Assembly: GCA_003388505.1 (NCBI GenBank)
Contig: QQVO01000074.1
Span: forward strand, 1 to 63,278
Direction of reading: 5' to 3'
Length of the DNA stretch: 63,278 bases
Origin: Planctomycetota bacterium
GTDB lineage: Bacteria > Planctomycetota > Planctomycetia > Planctomycetales > Planctomycetaceae
The notes under the pieces were generated by a model, which made no database searches, was not told the origin of the DNA, and saw only the letters and a program-made list of their open reading frames with translations. This document shows, piece by piece, positions 27,359-36,729 of the stretch (position 1 is the first letter of the stretch; every line of letters starts with the position of its first letter). The translations under genes were made by a program, and so were the position numbers.

Positions 27359-28019
27359 ATGAGCACTGCGGCGCCACTGCCGGCAAATCCCGAAACCGGC
27401 CAGGAACTCCATGAGCCCCGCTCGCGGCGCGGGACGCCGATTTGGGAGATCGCGCATCTCTACCCGCTCCAGGGGTATTGGGAGGAGCAGGACTATTTGA
27501 GCCTTGATGCAGGTCGGCTGGTGGAATTCGAAGACGGTTTCGTGGAGTTTCTGCCGATGCCGACAAGAACCCATCAGCTCATCTTGCTCTTTCTGTGCGA
27601 TCTGCTGAGGGATTGGGTGCGCTCGGGGTAATCTGGGACAGGTCCTTATTACGCCTTACAGGGTCCGCCTGCGCGACGGCAAGTACCGCGAGCCGGACAT
27701 TGCGTTCATCGCCAAGGGCCGCACGCCCGGTGAACGGTTTTCTGAAGGCGCCGATCTCGTCATGGAAATTCTCAGCGAAAGCGCTGTCGATCGGAAGCGC
27801 GACCTTGAAACGAAGCGCACGGAGTACGCGGCCGCCGGGATCCCGGAGTACTGGATCGTCGACCCAGTGCAGGAGACGATCACGGTACTGGCGCTCGAGG
27901 GCGACGAATACCGCGTCCACGGTGAGTTCGAGTCCGGCGCGACCGCAACGTCCATTTTGCTGGACGGTTTCGCCGTCGATGTCACTGCGTGCTTCGCGGC
28001 CGCGGCCAACGTGGAGTGA
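27359..28019 (+). pseudogene. Uma2-family (DUF820) protein, frameshifted
   Basis: Uma2 proteins have a PD-(D/E)xK-like fold and are abundant in planctomycetes and cyanobacteria. The first 90 codons end prematurely at TAA 27629-27631 after R-D-W-V-R-S-G. Another frame then continues exactly where expected: N-L-G-Q-V-L-I-T-P-Y-R-V-R-L-R-D-G, E-P-D-I-A-F-I, V-M-E-I-L-S-E-S, and G-I-P-E-Y-W-I-V-D-P. Removing the T at 27629 restores one frame of about 219 codons. Either the gene was inactivated recently or the base is a sequencing error; all later family motifs are intact. Confidence 0.8.
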
Positions 28020-28137
28020 TCACGGCCGGTCAACCGAGATTGGCTCCCTGGGCCTCGATCGTTCAGGTTCTGTCGATGCGATTCTCGCCGACGGTTCGCA
28101 AATCGAGTTGAACACGTTGACGTGCTTTGTCGATTGG

Positions 28138-28713
28138 TTACGCCGTTTCGTCGGTTCCTGTGTGACGTCGCCGAAATATCGCGCGGAGGAATCCGAATAC
28201 GATACCGAGGATCACTGAGCCGGGCAAGACATAGAACAAGTAGGTCTCAACGAAGCCGAACGGACGAAACATTCCTCCTGACGCGCCGCTCTTCAGAGAT
28301 GCAGCGACAAATTCCTGAATAATGTGGAGCACAGTAGCTGCCACGATAGAAAGGATCACAGATCCGGCGATTGTCAACAGCGGATGGACGTCTTGAGGAG
28401 CCCGCACTGCCCGGAAAGAGACTGCGACCAGAGCACCGATGATCGCGCCCGTCCATAGTCCATGAAGTGCTGGGAAGAACGAGAGCCCGTCGTGCCAACT
28501 CATCCCCGGAAATGGGTTCGTCTGCACCTCATGCCACACTAAGAGCAGGACAACCATCGACAGGCAGGCAGCGCCGGCAACCGAGCCAAGATAGGCATGT
28601 CGAAGTAGAATGTGAGCGGTTGAGGCTTGCATCATTGAAGAAGGTGTGGCCTCAATTGCATACGGGTTGGAGTGCATTGGTGAAACCGGGGAACAGATGA
28701 TGCGCTGCGGCAT
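28138..28713 (-). CDS. Hypothetical membrane protein, four predicted helices
   Basis: Up to 191 aa; Met codons at residues 1, 13 and 27-28 are all possible starts. Hydrophobic segments are A-C-L-S-M-V-V-L-L-L-V-W, W-T-G-A-I-I-G-A-L-V-A-V-S-F, V-I-L-S-I-V-A-A-T-V-L-H, and V-L-P-G-S-V-I-L-G-I-V-F-G-F-L. It ends in a basic cytoplasmic-looking tail (F-R-R-R-H-T-G). No family is recognised. It lies alone at the edge of the AT-richer stretch next to an integrase remnant. Confidence 0.5.
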   Translation of the reverse strand: MPQRIICSPVSPMHSNPYAIEATPSSMMQASTAHILLRHAYLGSVAGAACLSMVVLLLVWHEVQTNPFPGMSWHDGLSFFPALHGLWTGAIIGALVAVSFRAVRAPQDVHPLLTIAGSVILSIVAATVLHIIQEFVAASLKSGASGGMFRPFGFVETYLFYVLPGSVILGIVFGFLRAIFRRRHTGTDETA

Positions 28714-28904
28714 GACAAGTGTTCATGTGATTATCCGTCACGGTGAACTGCGTGGCAATTTGGCGCCAATGCAAGATAACGCGCAAAATGCCCCGGCGGG
28801 GGGCGTGGTGTAAGGGCTTGGCAGAGAACGAGTGTGGGCGTACGCCGGCGGCAGTCTCCGGGTTTATCGTGCACGGGATGTGCAATCTCATCGCGTGGGC
28901 GGTG

Positions 28905-29099
28905 TCATGAACATGCGCCCAGTCGATCCAGCAGGCTCTGCACGGCGAGTCCTGGTCGATTCAGGACGTGGGTGCCGGTTCGATCGGGAGAGGGCAACGT
29001 CGTGCGAACATCCTTTGGGCCCAGCAGTTCCTGGACCGTCCGGATGTCCGAACCGGTTTCCAGCAGGTGTGTGGCGAACGAATGCCCGAACGCGTGCGT
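28905..29099 (-). pseudogene. C-terminal remnant of an IntI-type tyrosine recombinase
   Basis: Sixty-four codons read [20 protein letters not shown], then [10 protein letters not shown], and finally [16 protein letters not shown]. This is the C-terminal end of integron-integrase-like recombinases, where T-T-M-I-Y-T-H-V-L-N-R-x-G is typical. The Arg of the H-x-x-R motif is Gly here (A-F-G-H). The M-I-Y with the catalytic Tyr is replaced by seven other residues, so the enzyme is dead. No upstream part of the gene is recognisable. The rest of 28714-29598 shows no convincing gene and no attC-like arrays. Confidence 0.7.
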
Positions 29100-29598
29100 C
29101 GATTACTCGCAGCACTTCCACGATCCGGCAGACTGCCGGATCAATGGAGGACGTTCGGGCTGCACTGCCGACCAACGGCAGGTACGCAAGCGATGCGATC
29201 AGCGAGAGTTATGCCAAATGGGCGTTACAGGAACCGAACAATCGCAGAATTTGCGGGAAAAAGCGGCGGAGCAGGGCGCGCGCTGCACAACTTCAAGAAT
29301 CCAGGACATTCTCGCGAAGCTTGACGACCAGGATCGGGAGATCATTCTGTCCTTGATTCGTGATCGCAGCGCTGTGCAATCCGAGTCAGAATCGTCCGGG
29401 CGATGACGGAGGCGACCAGGAACCGTTTAACAGTTTTTTTCGATTTCCTGACGAGAGCGCAGGAGGACGTGGGGGAGATGTACAGAGGGCACGCGAGATT
29501 CCCAAGGGGCTTTTGCGGCACGAGTGACGCAAGTTGATTGATGCTCTCCTTTTTCACGGTGTTGAGTGATCGGGGCGTCCTCGAGGAATGGGCGTGAC

Positions 29599-30075
29599 TC
29601 AAAGCCCTGGATCGGGTGGGAGGATGTCCCAGTCAATGACGTCCTCCTCGATCAAACGAGGAGGCACAGAGAGCCGGATGCCAAGCTCAGAGGTTTCGAT
29701 CAGCTGCCGGAAGTGATCCGCCCCGGCATTCAGGTGAATGGCCACCTCGGCTTCGATGCGGTTGCGGGTGTTGTGCGTGTATTTGTTCAGAAGATCGACA
29801 TCGCTTGCGTGCCCGACTGTCTTCAGCATTTTGTACAGCTCGTGCTTCTTCACGAAAGTTTTGCCAACAGGCAGCCCAAGAGACAACACGGAGAGCGAGC
29901 GACGCGCGAGCACAGAAACGAGGGCAAACAATGTGGGAGGCAGCTTGAAGATCAGGTCGTCGCCGATGTCTTCGCCGCTCAGCTTGATGCGACCTCCATC
30001 TTCCACCGAGCCCTCAACCTTGATGGACATATTCTTGAAGATGAAGCCATAGAGCGTCTTGGTCGGCGCAGTCAT
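29599..30075 (-). CDS. Winged-helix-like protein, possible regulator
   Basis: A 158 aa protein. The second half (P-P-T-L-F-A-L-V-S-V-L-A-R-R; T-F-V-K-K-H-E-L-Y-K-M-L; N-T-R-N-R-I-E-A-E; L-I-E-T-S-E-L-G-I-R-L) follows the spacing of an OmpR/PhoB-type winged helix, where the last segment forms the beta wing. The N-terminal 45 residues are a small beta-rich unit (K-N-M-S-I-K-V-E-G-S-V). No receiver domain is present. Assignment is by pattern only. It shares orientation with the DUF218-like and glycosyltransferase genes, 84 bases away. Confidence 0.45.
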   Translation of the reverse strand: MTAPTKTLYGFIFKNMSIKVEGSVEDGGRIKLSGEDIGDDLIFKLPPTLFALVSVLARRSLSVLSLGLPVGKTFVKKHELYKMLKTVGHASDVDLLNKYTHNTRNRIEAEVAIHLNAGADHFRQLIETSELGIRLSVPPRLIEEDVIDWDILPPDPGL

Positions 30076-30159
30076 TGAATTGCTCCCTCGGCCCGCGACG
30101 GTGAGGTTTCCGTTGCCCCCGAGCCCCGTTTGCTTGGGGGCATCCTTGCTACGTAACGG

Positions 30160-30927
30160 CTAAGTTCCCGGTGGCAGAAGTGAGTCCAGATTCCGCCAGG
30201 CATGGCCTGGCCGAAGCGCGTGGATCTGGTCGAGCCAGTCTCTGATTGACTGGTCGGCAGGGTCGTTTCCATGCGGCGCGTAGGCCGTCTTCACGTGTGC
30301 CAGATACTCCTCCTCGGTCAGCCCTTGTGGCGTGCGCTCCGCCCGTTTCTGACGAAACCAACTGCCCCTGAGCAGAGGGTCCGGGAGATCGGGCAGAACG
30401 GCCGCCGCGAGGTTTTTCACCTCACCGCAGACAACGCTCTGGTACTCCGTCGACGCCATGCCTCCAATCCCGTGAAAATGGAACCGCTCGGCAACTCCGA
30501 GCCCGATCGCCGAGGACACCATGCGGAGCATCTTGAACGGGAACGAGAGAAATCCGATCGAATCTGGCCACGCACCACAGGCCTGGCGGGCCGCGAGCAA
30601 CCCGAACAGCAAATTCTCGAAGCTGTCGCGCGCGAACGACTCCGGCAGGAGCCTTCGCCCGAGAAGGTCGATTGCATCATCCCTGATGAATTCCAGAGCA
30701 CCTTCCGCCTCGGAATGCACGACCAGCCCTTCCTTGACTTCCGGCAGCTGCGGGCGTGTGCGGCCGCCGCTCACAACGATCGTGTCGTACCCCTCCTGCA
30801 CGGCCAGCTTCGGCGCCGAACGCAGGTGCTGCTCGTACAACGGCTCCTGGCCCGGGCGCCCCGGGCCGTACCAGCGCCGGTGCGAGTAGATTCCGTGCAG
30901 GGCAACGATCAGGACGGACGCTTTCAT
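30160..30927 (-). CDS. DUF218 (ElyC/SanA/YdcF)-like protein
   Basis: A 255 aa protein; ATG 30927 fits the gap to the glycosyltransferase gene. Family-like features are V-L-I-V-A-L-H-G-I near the start, the conserved I-V-V-S-G-G-R-T segment, and a following H-S-E-A-E-G-A-L-E-F, where the S-E-A motif is typical. In SanA/ElyC the domain acts in envelope integrity; here there is no membrane anchor, so a soluble enzyme or binding protein is more likely. It is 22 bases downstream of the glycosyltransferase, almost surely the same operon. Confidence 0.65.
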   Translation of the reverse strand: MKASVLIVALHGIYSHRRWYGPGRPGQEPLYEQHLRSAPKLAVQEGYDTIVVSGGRTRPQLPEVKEGLVVHSEAEGALEFIRDDAIDLLGRRLLPESFARDSFENLLFGLLAARQACGAWPDSIGFLSFPFKMLRMVSSAIGLGVAERFHFHGIGGMASTEYQSVVCGEVKNLAAAVLPDLPDPLLRGSWFRQKRAERTPQGLTEEEYLAHVKTAYAPHGNDPADQSIRDWLDQIHALRPGHAWRNLDSLLPPGT

Positions 30928-30949
30928 CGGAACAACTCGTATGCAGGTT

Positions 30950-32128
30950 TCATGGGATTGCAGCGGTCGACGGCAATCGCTGCGCAGACATTCCAAGGAG
31001 ACTTCGATAACGGGGAAGGACGGCCTTCCACGATCGTTGAGCGGCCGCAGCGATGCCTCGGCGTCGCAGTTCATCCAACTCGGAAGGCTGATTCGTTAGC
31101 TCATCGCAGACGCCAAGGACGGTGCTCGTGAATCGGTCGTTGAAGTCGCACGGATTCGCCGGGTCAACGAGCAACTCGGGACGATCGGAATAGACCTCCT
31201 CCGCAAGTTCGCTCAGGACGCCGGTTGGGCATCCAACGATTAGAGTTCCGCACCCCAGCGCCTCAAGCGGCCAGATTCCGAAAGGCTCCGTCGAATCAGA
31301 GCTGAAGAGGCCAATGTCTGCTGCCGTCAAAACGGACTGCGTCACTTCCGGGGCGACGTTCCTGGGCAGAATGCGAAAATCGATCGTGTCGGCTCGGTCT
31401 TGAGCGAACTCCCGGAAGCGATGAATATATTCTGCATCTCGCAGTTCGGCGTCCGATTCGATCAGCCAGACAAGCGCCTGCCCCATCCCGCTGGCAACGG
31501 CCGCCTCAACCGCCGGCAGCGCCACATCCAACTGTTTCTGCTGTGCGATCCGCGAGACAACGACAACCAGCGGGAGGGCGCACTCACGCAGTTTGAGTTG
31601 TGACCGAAGAGCCGAGAGGGCTTGCCGCTTTGTTGCACGGATACCGTTGCCATCGAGGTCGGCCGAAAGCAGGAAGGCGTCTCGCGCACCAAGCGGGACG
31701 ATTCGGATCTTGTGAGAATTGGAAGCGAGCGAGGCCTGGAGACGGGGATGCCTCTGCCCCAGCGGACCACTGAGAATCTGCGACGCATAGAAACGTGTCG
31801 GCAGCGCAATCACATCAGCTTGTTCAATCGCCTCGCAGATTGCCGACAGATTGGCAATACAATCCAACGTGACCGCGACGCGGCTGACAGAACCAACGCG
31901 CAAGTCGGAGATGACGGCGCCGAAGCACTCGGGCGCCGTTACGCAAATGGTCGTGGGTCTGTTCTTTGATGTGGCGAGATGCTCTCTCGTTTGTCGCACG
32001 AGATCCCCAGAGAGGGAGTCTTCAAGCTGCAGGAATTCAATGGCCTGATCGAGATTCGCCACGGCGCGGACGCAAGCGCGGCCGTCGGTACACGGATTGA
32101 CGATCAGCGACCCACATTGGACTGCCAT
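30950..32128 (-). CDS. GT-B fold glycosyltransferase (GT4-like)
   Basis: A 392 aa protein. The C-terminal half has L-V-V-V-V-S-R-I-A-Q-Q-K (start of the nucleotide-sugar domain), A-A-D-I-G-L-F-S-S and E-P-F-G-I-W-P-L-E-A-L-G-C-G, the E-x7-E signature of group 1 glycosyltransferases. The N-terminal half is a looser Rossmann-like domain. The acceptor and sugar cannot be told. It is the first gene of a minus-strand operon and faces a SorC-like regulator across a 305-base region with a palindrome, so sugar-responsive control is plausible. Confidence 0.75.
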   Translation of the reverse strand: MAVQCGSLIVNPCTDGRACVRAVANLDQAIEFLQLEDSLSGDLVRQTREHLATSKNRPTTICVTAPECFGAVISDLRVGSVSRVAVTLDCIANLSAICEAIEQADVIALPTRFYASQILSGPLGQRHPRLQASLASNSHKIRIVPLGARDAFLLSADLDGNGIRATKRQALSALRSQLKLRECALPLVVVVSRIAQQKQLDVALPAVEAAVASGMGQALVWLIESDAELRDAEYIHRFREFAQDRADTIDFRILPRNVAPEVTQSVLTAADIGLFSSDSTEPFGIWPLEALGCGTLIVGCPTGVLSELAEEVYSDRPELLVDPANPCDFNDRFTSTVLGVCDELTNQPSELDELRRRGIAAAAQRSWKAVLPRYRSLLGMSAQRLPSTAAIP

Positions 32129-32433
32129 GCGCTTATTCCATATTGGGTAGAAGCGTTAAAAATCATCTTTACAAACACATGATAAGTTACTTATCCAATT
32201 GTCAATAAATAACTTGTGTCGTGAAAAGGGTGTTCTTTACCTGTTGGGTAGGTGTGTTAATTTGACAATGGGTAGCGTCTTGAGGAATATCTCAGAAGCT
32301 CGCAGTTGGACGATGCAATTGGGGAGGCACGTTCAAGATGCGGCGTCGAACTCCGACGGTAAAGAACGCTGTGCGAGTCCGATCAACCGCAAGGTTGTCA
32401 GGTGAGTAGAACGACCTCCGCAGAGAATTACCC
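32129..32433. promoter_or_regulatory. AT-rich divergent promoter region with palindrome
   Basis: The region between the glycosyltransferase operon and the SorC-like gene is much more AT-rich than its surroundings. GATAAG-TTA-CTTATC at 32181-32195 is a perfect inverted repeat, about 55 bases from the glycosyltransferase start, and could be an operator for the divergent regulator. Possible -35/-10 elements exist but none is decisive. Confidence 0.45.
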
Positions 32434-33645
32434 ATGCCTCCCAAGCGAAAAAAACGAACCGCTCGATCCAAGAAGCCCGCCGTGTCCAAGGAGCAATTGG
32501 AGCAGGGGCTTGCGAAACTGCGGTCGCCAGAAATCATGTACCGCTGCGCAGAGTGGGCGTGGAGGGACGGCTGGACGACGTCCGCGATGCTTTCGGCTCT
32601 TTCGCTCTCCCGCAGCGTTCCGCAGTTCCACAAAGAAGTGAAGCGAACGCTGATGCGAGCCCACCGCCAAGGTGTGTTGAGCATCAACCCCCGGAAGATC
32701 AAACCGACCGAGGTCGAGAAGCTGCAGAGCCGTTTGGAGTCGAAATACAACGCTGGGAAGTGGCGTCCGCTGCAATTCCATGTCGTTTGCGACGAAGCAT
32801 TCAATCAGACGAACGGCGGATCGCTGCTCGACGCGATGGCTGCTGAGATCATCGATGACGCCATTACACAGCTTGTTGACGATCGGCGCAGAAACTCGGA
32901 ACACGACGCAACTGACAAGCAACAGAAGCAGCTGGACAAGAAGCCGGCCGACCATGCCAGCAGAACGTCCGCCGCTGAGGATCCGATCATCATCACAAAC
33001 GCGGGTGGACGAGTGCTCAGCAGCACGGTTGCCGTATTGCAACGTCGACCGCCGTTGGTCGGCGAGGAGGAAGACATGCCGAAAGAATCAGGTTTGCTCT
33101 TCGTCGCTCTGTCCGATGCCTACGTGCACCGCCGCTTTGAGAGGTCGCCATCGTTCATTGCGGTGACCATGGCCGAGTTATGTGGAGCTCCGCATGTGGC
33201 TCTCCCGCGGGCAATGTCTGACGAATTCAAGAACGAGCACCGTGAACTCGTTCGGAACGCCTCACTGGTGATCTGTGGGGCAGGCACGACGCGCGGAGAT
33301 CACTACGGTGTGCCAATGCAATTGCTCAAGGAGCTTGGGATTCCAGTCCCCAACGACGCCGTCGGCGATTTGGCCATCAATTTTCTCGACAAGCAAGGGT
33401 ATCCGGTATCGCTGGACCCCCGTGCTCAGAGGGTCCTCGAAGAGATCAATCCGACGTTTTCAATACAACTGCTGCGGGAGATCCTTGAGGACACAGGCAA
33501 ACGGGTCATTGTGATTCTCGACGCGATTCGGGCCGAGGACAAACTGGAAATCAGTCGTGCGATTCTCGAACAGCGCCTCGCGACTGATGTTGTGCTCGGG
33601 ACTCGCCTCGCTGAATTGATTGTCCCGGGTCGCACGAGGCGTTAG
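32434..33645 (+). CDS. SorC-like sugar-binding transcriptional regulator
   Basis: A 403 aa protein with a very basic N-terminus (M-P-P-K-R-K-K-R-T-A-R-S-K-K). Residues 35-90 resemble the SorC/DeoR helix-turn-helix: R-C-A-E-W-A-W-R-D-G-W-T, L-S-A-L-S-L-S-R-S, L-M-R-A-H-R-Q-G-V-L. The C-terminal half has I-C-G-A-G-T-T-R-G and D-A-V-G-D-L-A-I-N-F-L-D-K-Q-G, typical of the SorC sugar-phosphate-binding domain. A charged segment of about 60 residues is inserted between the two. It is divergent from the glycosyltransferase operon and likely controls it; that is inference. Confidence 0.6.
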   Translation: MPPKRKKRTARSKKPAVSKEQLEQGLAKLRSPEIMYRCAEWAWRDGWTTSAMLSALSLSRSVPQFHKEVKRTLMRAHRQGVLSINPRKIKPTEVEKLQSRLESKYNAGKWRPLQFHVVCDEAFNQTNGGSLLDAMAAEIIDDAITQLVDDRRRNSEHDATDKQQKQLDKKPADHASRTSAAEDPIIITNAGGRVLSSTVAVLQRRPPLVGEEEDMPKESGLLFVALSDAYVHRRFERSPSFIAVTMAELCGAPHVALPRAMSDEFKNEHRELVRNASLVICGAGTTRGDHYGVPMQLLKELGIPVPNDAVGDLAINFLDKQGYPVSLDPRAQRVLEEINPTFSIQLLREILEDTGKRVIVILDAIRAEDKLEISRAILEQRLATDVVLGTRLAELIVPGRTRR

Positions 33646-34181
33646 TCCGACGGAATTGGAGGAGAATCAGTGAAGCGGAGGATTCCAGGCCCGATGGGGT
33701 CCTTATAGCGCTTTGCAAATCAGTGTTGGCGATCTGTCTCGCGGATTCTCGTCCCCGAAAGTCCAAATACCGCTCGACGCGGACACATGGTAGAGCAATT
33801 TGCTCTAAGGATCGTCTTACCGTCGTCGTGTTTATGTCGTCCCGGAGTCGCTCGAAGATTCTGGCACAGATGGAACCATACGGTTATCGGCTGACCAATC
33901 CCCACCGACGTTCTCATCGGATGGGCTGCGACCTTTCGAGGCTCGATTCCGCATCTGACTGTGCAGTCGTCGTTTCAGCATCGACAGTTGCCCCCCTCAT
34001 TGTGGACAATCCAACATAAGCGATCTTCGATGCATCGCTCGGTTCACCGGCCCACTCCGGGAGAGTGCCGTGTCAGGGCTCTGCTTGTGGGTAATTCGAT
34101 GGACCAATTCGCACGAAATCCATCGGGATTCGTGTTTCGATCGAAATCGGCTCCCGAAGTTTCGAATCTGAGAGACTCGTC
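33646..34181. other. Intergenic region, no gene seen
   Basis: About 535 bases without convincing coding character. The degenerate repeat shared with 22820-22895 lies at 34068-34145, and the promoter of the secreted-protein cluster should be here. Confidence 0.4.
34068..34145. repeat. Degenerate repeat upstream of a secreted-protein gene, copy 2
   Basis: Counterpart of the segment at 22820-22895; see that entry. It ends 37 bases before the GTG start of the PPC-domain protein. Confidence 0.35.
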
Positions 34182-36698
34182 GTGGAATTGTCGAGACGAC
34201 GTGCCGGTCGACTGCGAATGGCGTCTGGCGGCGCTGCATTGAGTCTCGTCGCAATGACGACCGTCGCAATCAGCGCGCCACCTCAGCCCGTTCTCAACTC
34301 TGTTTTTCCCGCTGGCGGTTGCTCTGGCTGCACGGTCGAGGTCTCGCTGACCGGGCAGAACCTGGACGCCGTTCACTCGCTGCGGTGCAGCCACTCGAAG
34401 ATCTCCGCCACACCTGGAGATGAAGGACGCTGGCTCATCACGATTCCCGAAGACGTACCTCCCGGCAGTTTCGATTTGCAGGCAATTACCGAGAATGGCC
34501 TGAGTTCCACACGGACATTCGTCGTCGGCAACCGGGCGGAACTTCTGGAAGACGACGCGAGCAACGATTTAGCCAACGCGCAGACCGTCCCACTCGACGT
34601 CGTCGTGAACGGCCGCATCGAGCAGGGGGGCGACCTCGATCACTTTCGCTTCACCGCCGAAGAAAATCGGCGAGTCATCATTGAGTGCCGCTCAGAGAGG
34701 ATCGATTCGCCGTTGCGGGCTGTGCTGGAGGTGTTCGATGCTGATGGGAGTCGGCTCGCGGTGAATCGCGGCTATTTCGGCATCGACCCGCTGATCGATT
34801 TTCGCGTCCCACGAGACGGCGAATACATTGTCAGAGTCTACGATCTCGTCTACTCGGGCAGCGCCGACCACATCTATCGGCTCGAAATCGACACCGGTCC
34901 CCGCGTCCTGTTCGCATTCCCGAATGTCATTGAACGTGACAAAACAACACCGGTGACCCTGTACGGATGGAACCTGCAACAGGCCGACGAATTGCCCGGC
35001 GTGACCGCCACGTCGATATCCGGCGTGCCGTCACCACCTGAACAGAGTCCGCAGGCACTGGATCGAATTGACGTCGAGATCACACCTCCGGCAGCCGCGC
35101 TAACGCACGTCCCTCTGCGGCAGGCATCAACCGAAGTTGGCCTGGAGCAGTTTGCCTACCACCTGCCTGGTGCGCATGCACCGGTCTCCCTCAGTTTGAC
35201 AGATGTCCCGGTAACGACCGACGCCGACCCGAACCATGATCCGACGACGGCCATTCCGCTGACTGTTCCGTGTGACGTCAGCGGACAACTGGCGGTCCCC
35301 GAGGAGACAGACTGGTTCACCGTCGAAGCCCGGCGAGGGGAAGTGCTGTGGATTGAAGCCTTTGGAGAGCGCATCGGTTCACCGGTCGATCTGGAGATTA
35401 GTCTCTTCGATGAGGATGCCGGCACCGAACTGGCGCACTTCGGCGATGAAGCCAGCGGCATCGGCGGCAAGCGGTTTGCCTTGAACCATGTCGATCCGAT
35501 CGGACGCTGGGTCGCGCCTGACGATGGGCGATATCTGATCATGGCCCGCAATCTCACGCCGACCCCACAGGTCGATCCCCGGCGTCTCTATCGCCTCAGC
35601 GTGCGAAGGGAAGAACCGGACTTCGCGCTGGCCATCGTTCCCCGCAGCGAAGCACCATCGGCGCTCAACGTGCCGCGAGGCGGGCGTCTGTGCGTCGATC
35701 TCGTTGCCCTTCGAAAACGAGGATTGAACGAGTCAATTCGCGTGACGGCGCACGATCTGCCTTCGGGGCTCGAATGCCCCGACGTGTGGCTGGGACCGAG
35801 AGTCTCGCGGGCGCCGCTTGTCCTGTCGGCCAATGATGCATCCGAACCGTTTGTCGGAGGCCTCACACTTCTCGCCAGCTCGGAATCGGTCACAGATCGG
35901 CCGGTTCGAGGCAGCACTGTCGTCCGAGGCGGCCGGCCAACCGGTTGGAGTCGCTTGATCGACCAGCCGGCAGTTTCCGTCAGCGGTCAGGCGCCTCTCA
36001 GACTCACCGCCGACGGACATGAGACAAGACCACATCACCTCTACGGCGACCTGGACGTTCGCCATTCACCCGGCGGGATTCTCGATGTCGCCGTTTACGT
36101 GGACAGACAACACACCGACTACACCGCGCCCGTTCGCCTGACCGGAGTCGGCGTGCCCGATCTGATTCCAAAGCAGACGTTTACCATTCCCGCGGACCAG
36201 GAACAGGGACACATCAGCTTCTATCTCCCCCCGACCCTGCCGGTCGGCACCTACACCATCGCCGTTCAAGGCGAGACGACCGTCCCGGCCGGCGAGAAGA
36301 ACGAGCAGGGCGAACAGCCGACGGAGAACGTCACCGTCATCAGCAATCCCGTGACGTTCGAGGTCCAACCGGCCGCGTTCACGATTGAGCTCGATCCGTT
36401 TGCACCGCGTCAGATCCGTCGCGGGGAAATCGTTCAAGTCGGCTATCGTACCCGGCGAGTCAACGGGTTCATCGGCAAGATCCACACCGAACTCTATGCG
36501 GCCGGCCCCGTTGTCGGATTACGCGGCCGCGGCGTCACCTTCGTCGGTCAGACAGAGACAGGTCAGATCCAGGTAATCGCCAACGAAGACGCCCCCCTGG
36601 GCCGGCAGCCGTCCCTGAGGCTCTACGGCGTCGGGGTCGTTGAGGACGAACCGGTGTTCCATGGAAGCTGCTTTCTGGACCTCGAGATCGTGGAATAG
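34182..36698 (+). CDS. Secreted PPC-domain protein
   Basis: An 838 aa exported protein (hydrophobic signal A-A-L-S-L-V-A-M-T-T-V-A-I-S-A). An N-terminal Ig-like IPT/TIG-type domain (P-V-L-N-S-V-F-P-A-G-G) precedes pre-peptidase C-terminal (PPC) beta-sandwich domains marked by D-L-D-H-F-R-F-T-A, Y-I-V-R-V-Y-D, and E-T-D-W-F-T-V-E-A. C-terminal beta domains follow. GTG start. There is no catalytic motif; PPC proteins of planctomycetes are thought to act in binding or cell-surface assembly. It is the first gene of a three-gene cluster with DUF1549/DUF1553 and DUF1501 proteins. Confidence 0.85.
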   Translation: MELSRRRAGRLRMASGGAALSLVAMTTVAISAPPQPVLNSVFPAGGCSGCTVEVSLTGQNLDAVHSLRCSHSKISATPGDEGRWLITIPEDVPPGSFDLQAITENGLSSTRTFVVGNRAELLEDDASNDLANAQTVPLDVVVNGRIEQGGDLDHFRFTAEENRRVIIECRSERIDSPLRAVLEVFDADGSRLAVNRGYFGIDPLIDFRVPRDGEYIVRVYDLVYSGSADHIYRLEIDTGPRVLFAFPNVIERDKTTPVTLYGWNLQQADELPGVTATSISGVPSPPEQSPQALDRIDVEITPPAAALTHVPLRQASTEVGLEQFAYHLPGAHAPVSLSLTDVPVTTDADPNHDPTTAIPLTVPCDVSGQLAVPEETDWFTVEARRGEVLWIEAFGERIGSPVDLEISLFDEDAGTELAHFGDEASGIGGKRFALNHVDPIGRWVAPDDGRYLIMARNLTPTPQVDPRRLYRLSVRREEPDFALAIVPRSEAPSALNVPRGGRLCVDLVALRKRGLNESIRVTAHDLPSGLECPDVWLGPRVSRAPLVLSANDASEPFVGGLTLLASSESVTDRPVRGSTVVRGGRPTGWSRLIDQPAVSVSGQAPLRLTADGHETRPHHLYGDLDVRHSPGGILDVAVYVDRQHTDYTAPVRLTGVGVPDLIPKQTFTIPADQEQGHISFYLPPTLPVGTYTIAVQGETTVPAGEKNEQGEQPTENVTVISNPVTFEVQPAAFTIELDPFAPRQIRRGEIVQVGYRTRRVNGFIGKIHTELYAAGPVVGLRGRGVTFVGQTETGQIQVIANEDAPLGRQPSLRLYGVGVVEDEPVFHGSCFLDLEIVE

Positions 36699-36729
36699 AG
36701 ACCGTCAACAGCGCGTTACGGAACGATCA

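Noticed and set aside
30114-30142. Hairpin TGCCCCC...GGGGGCA as terminator
   Set aside because: Stable stem but no T-run on either strand; it may simply be GC-rich sequence.
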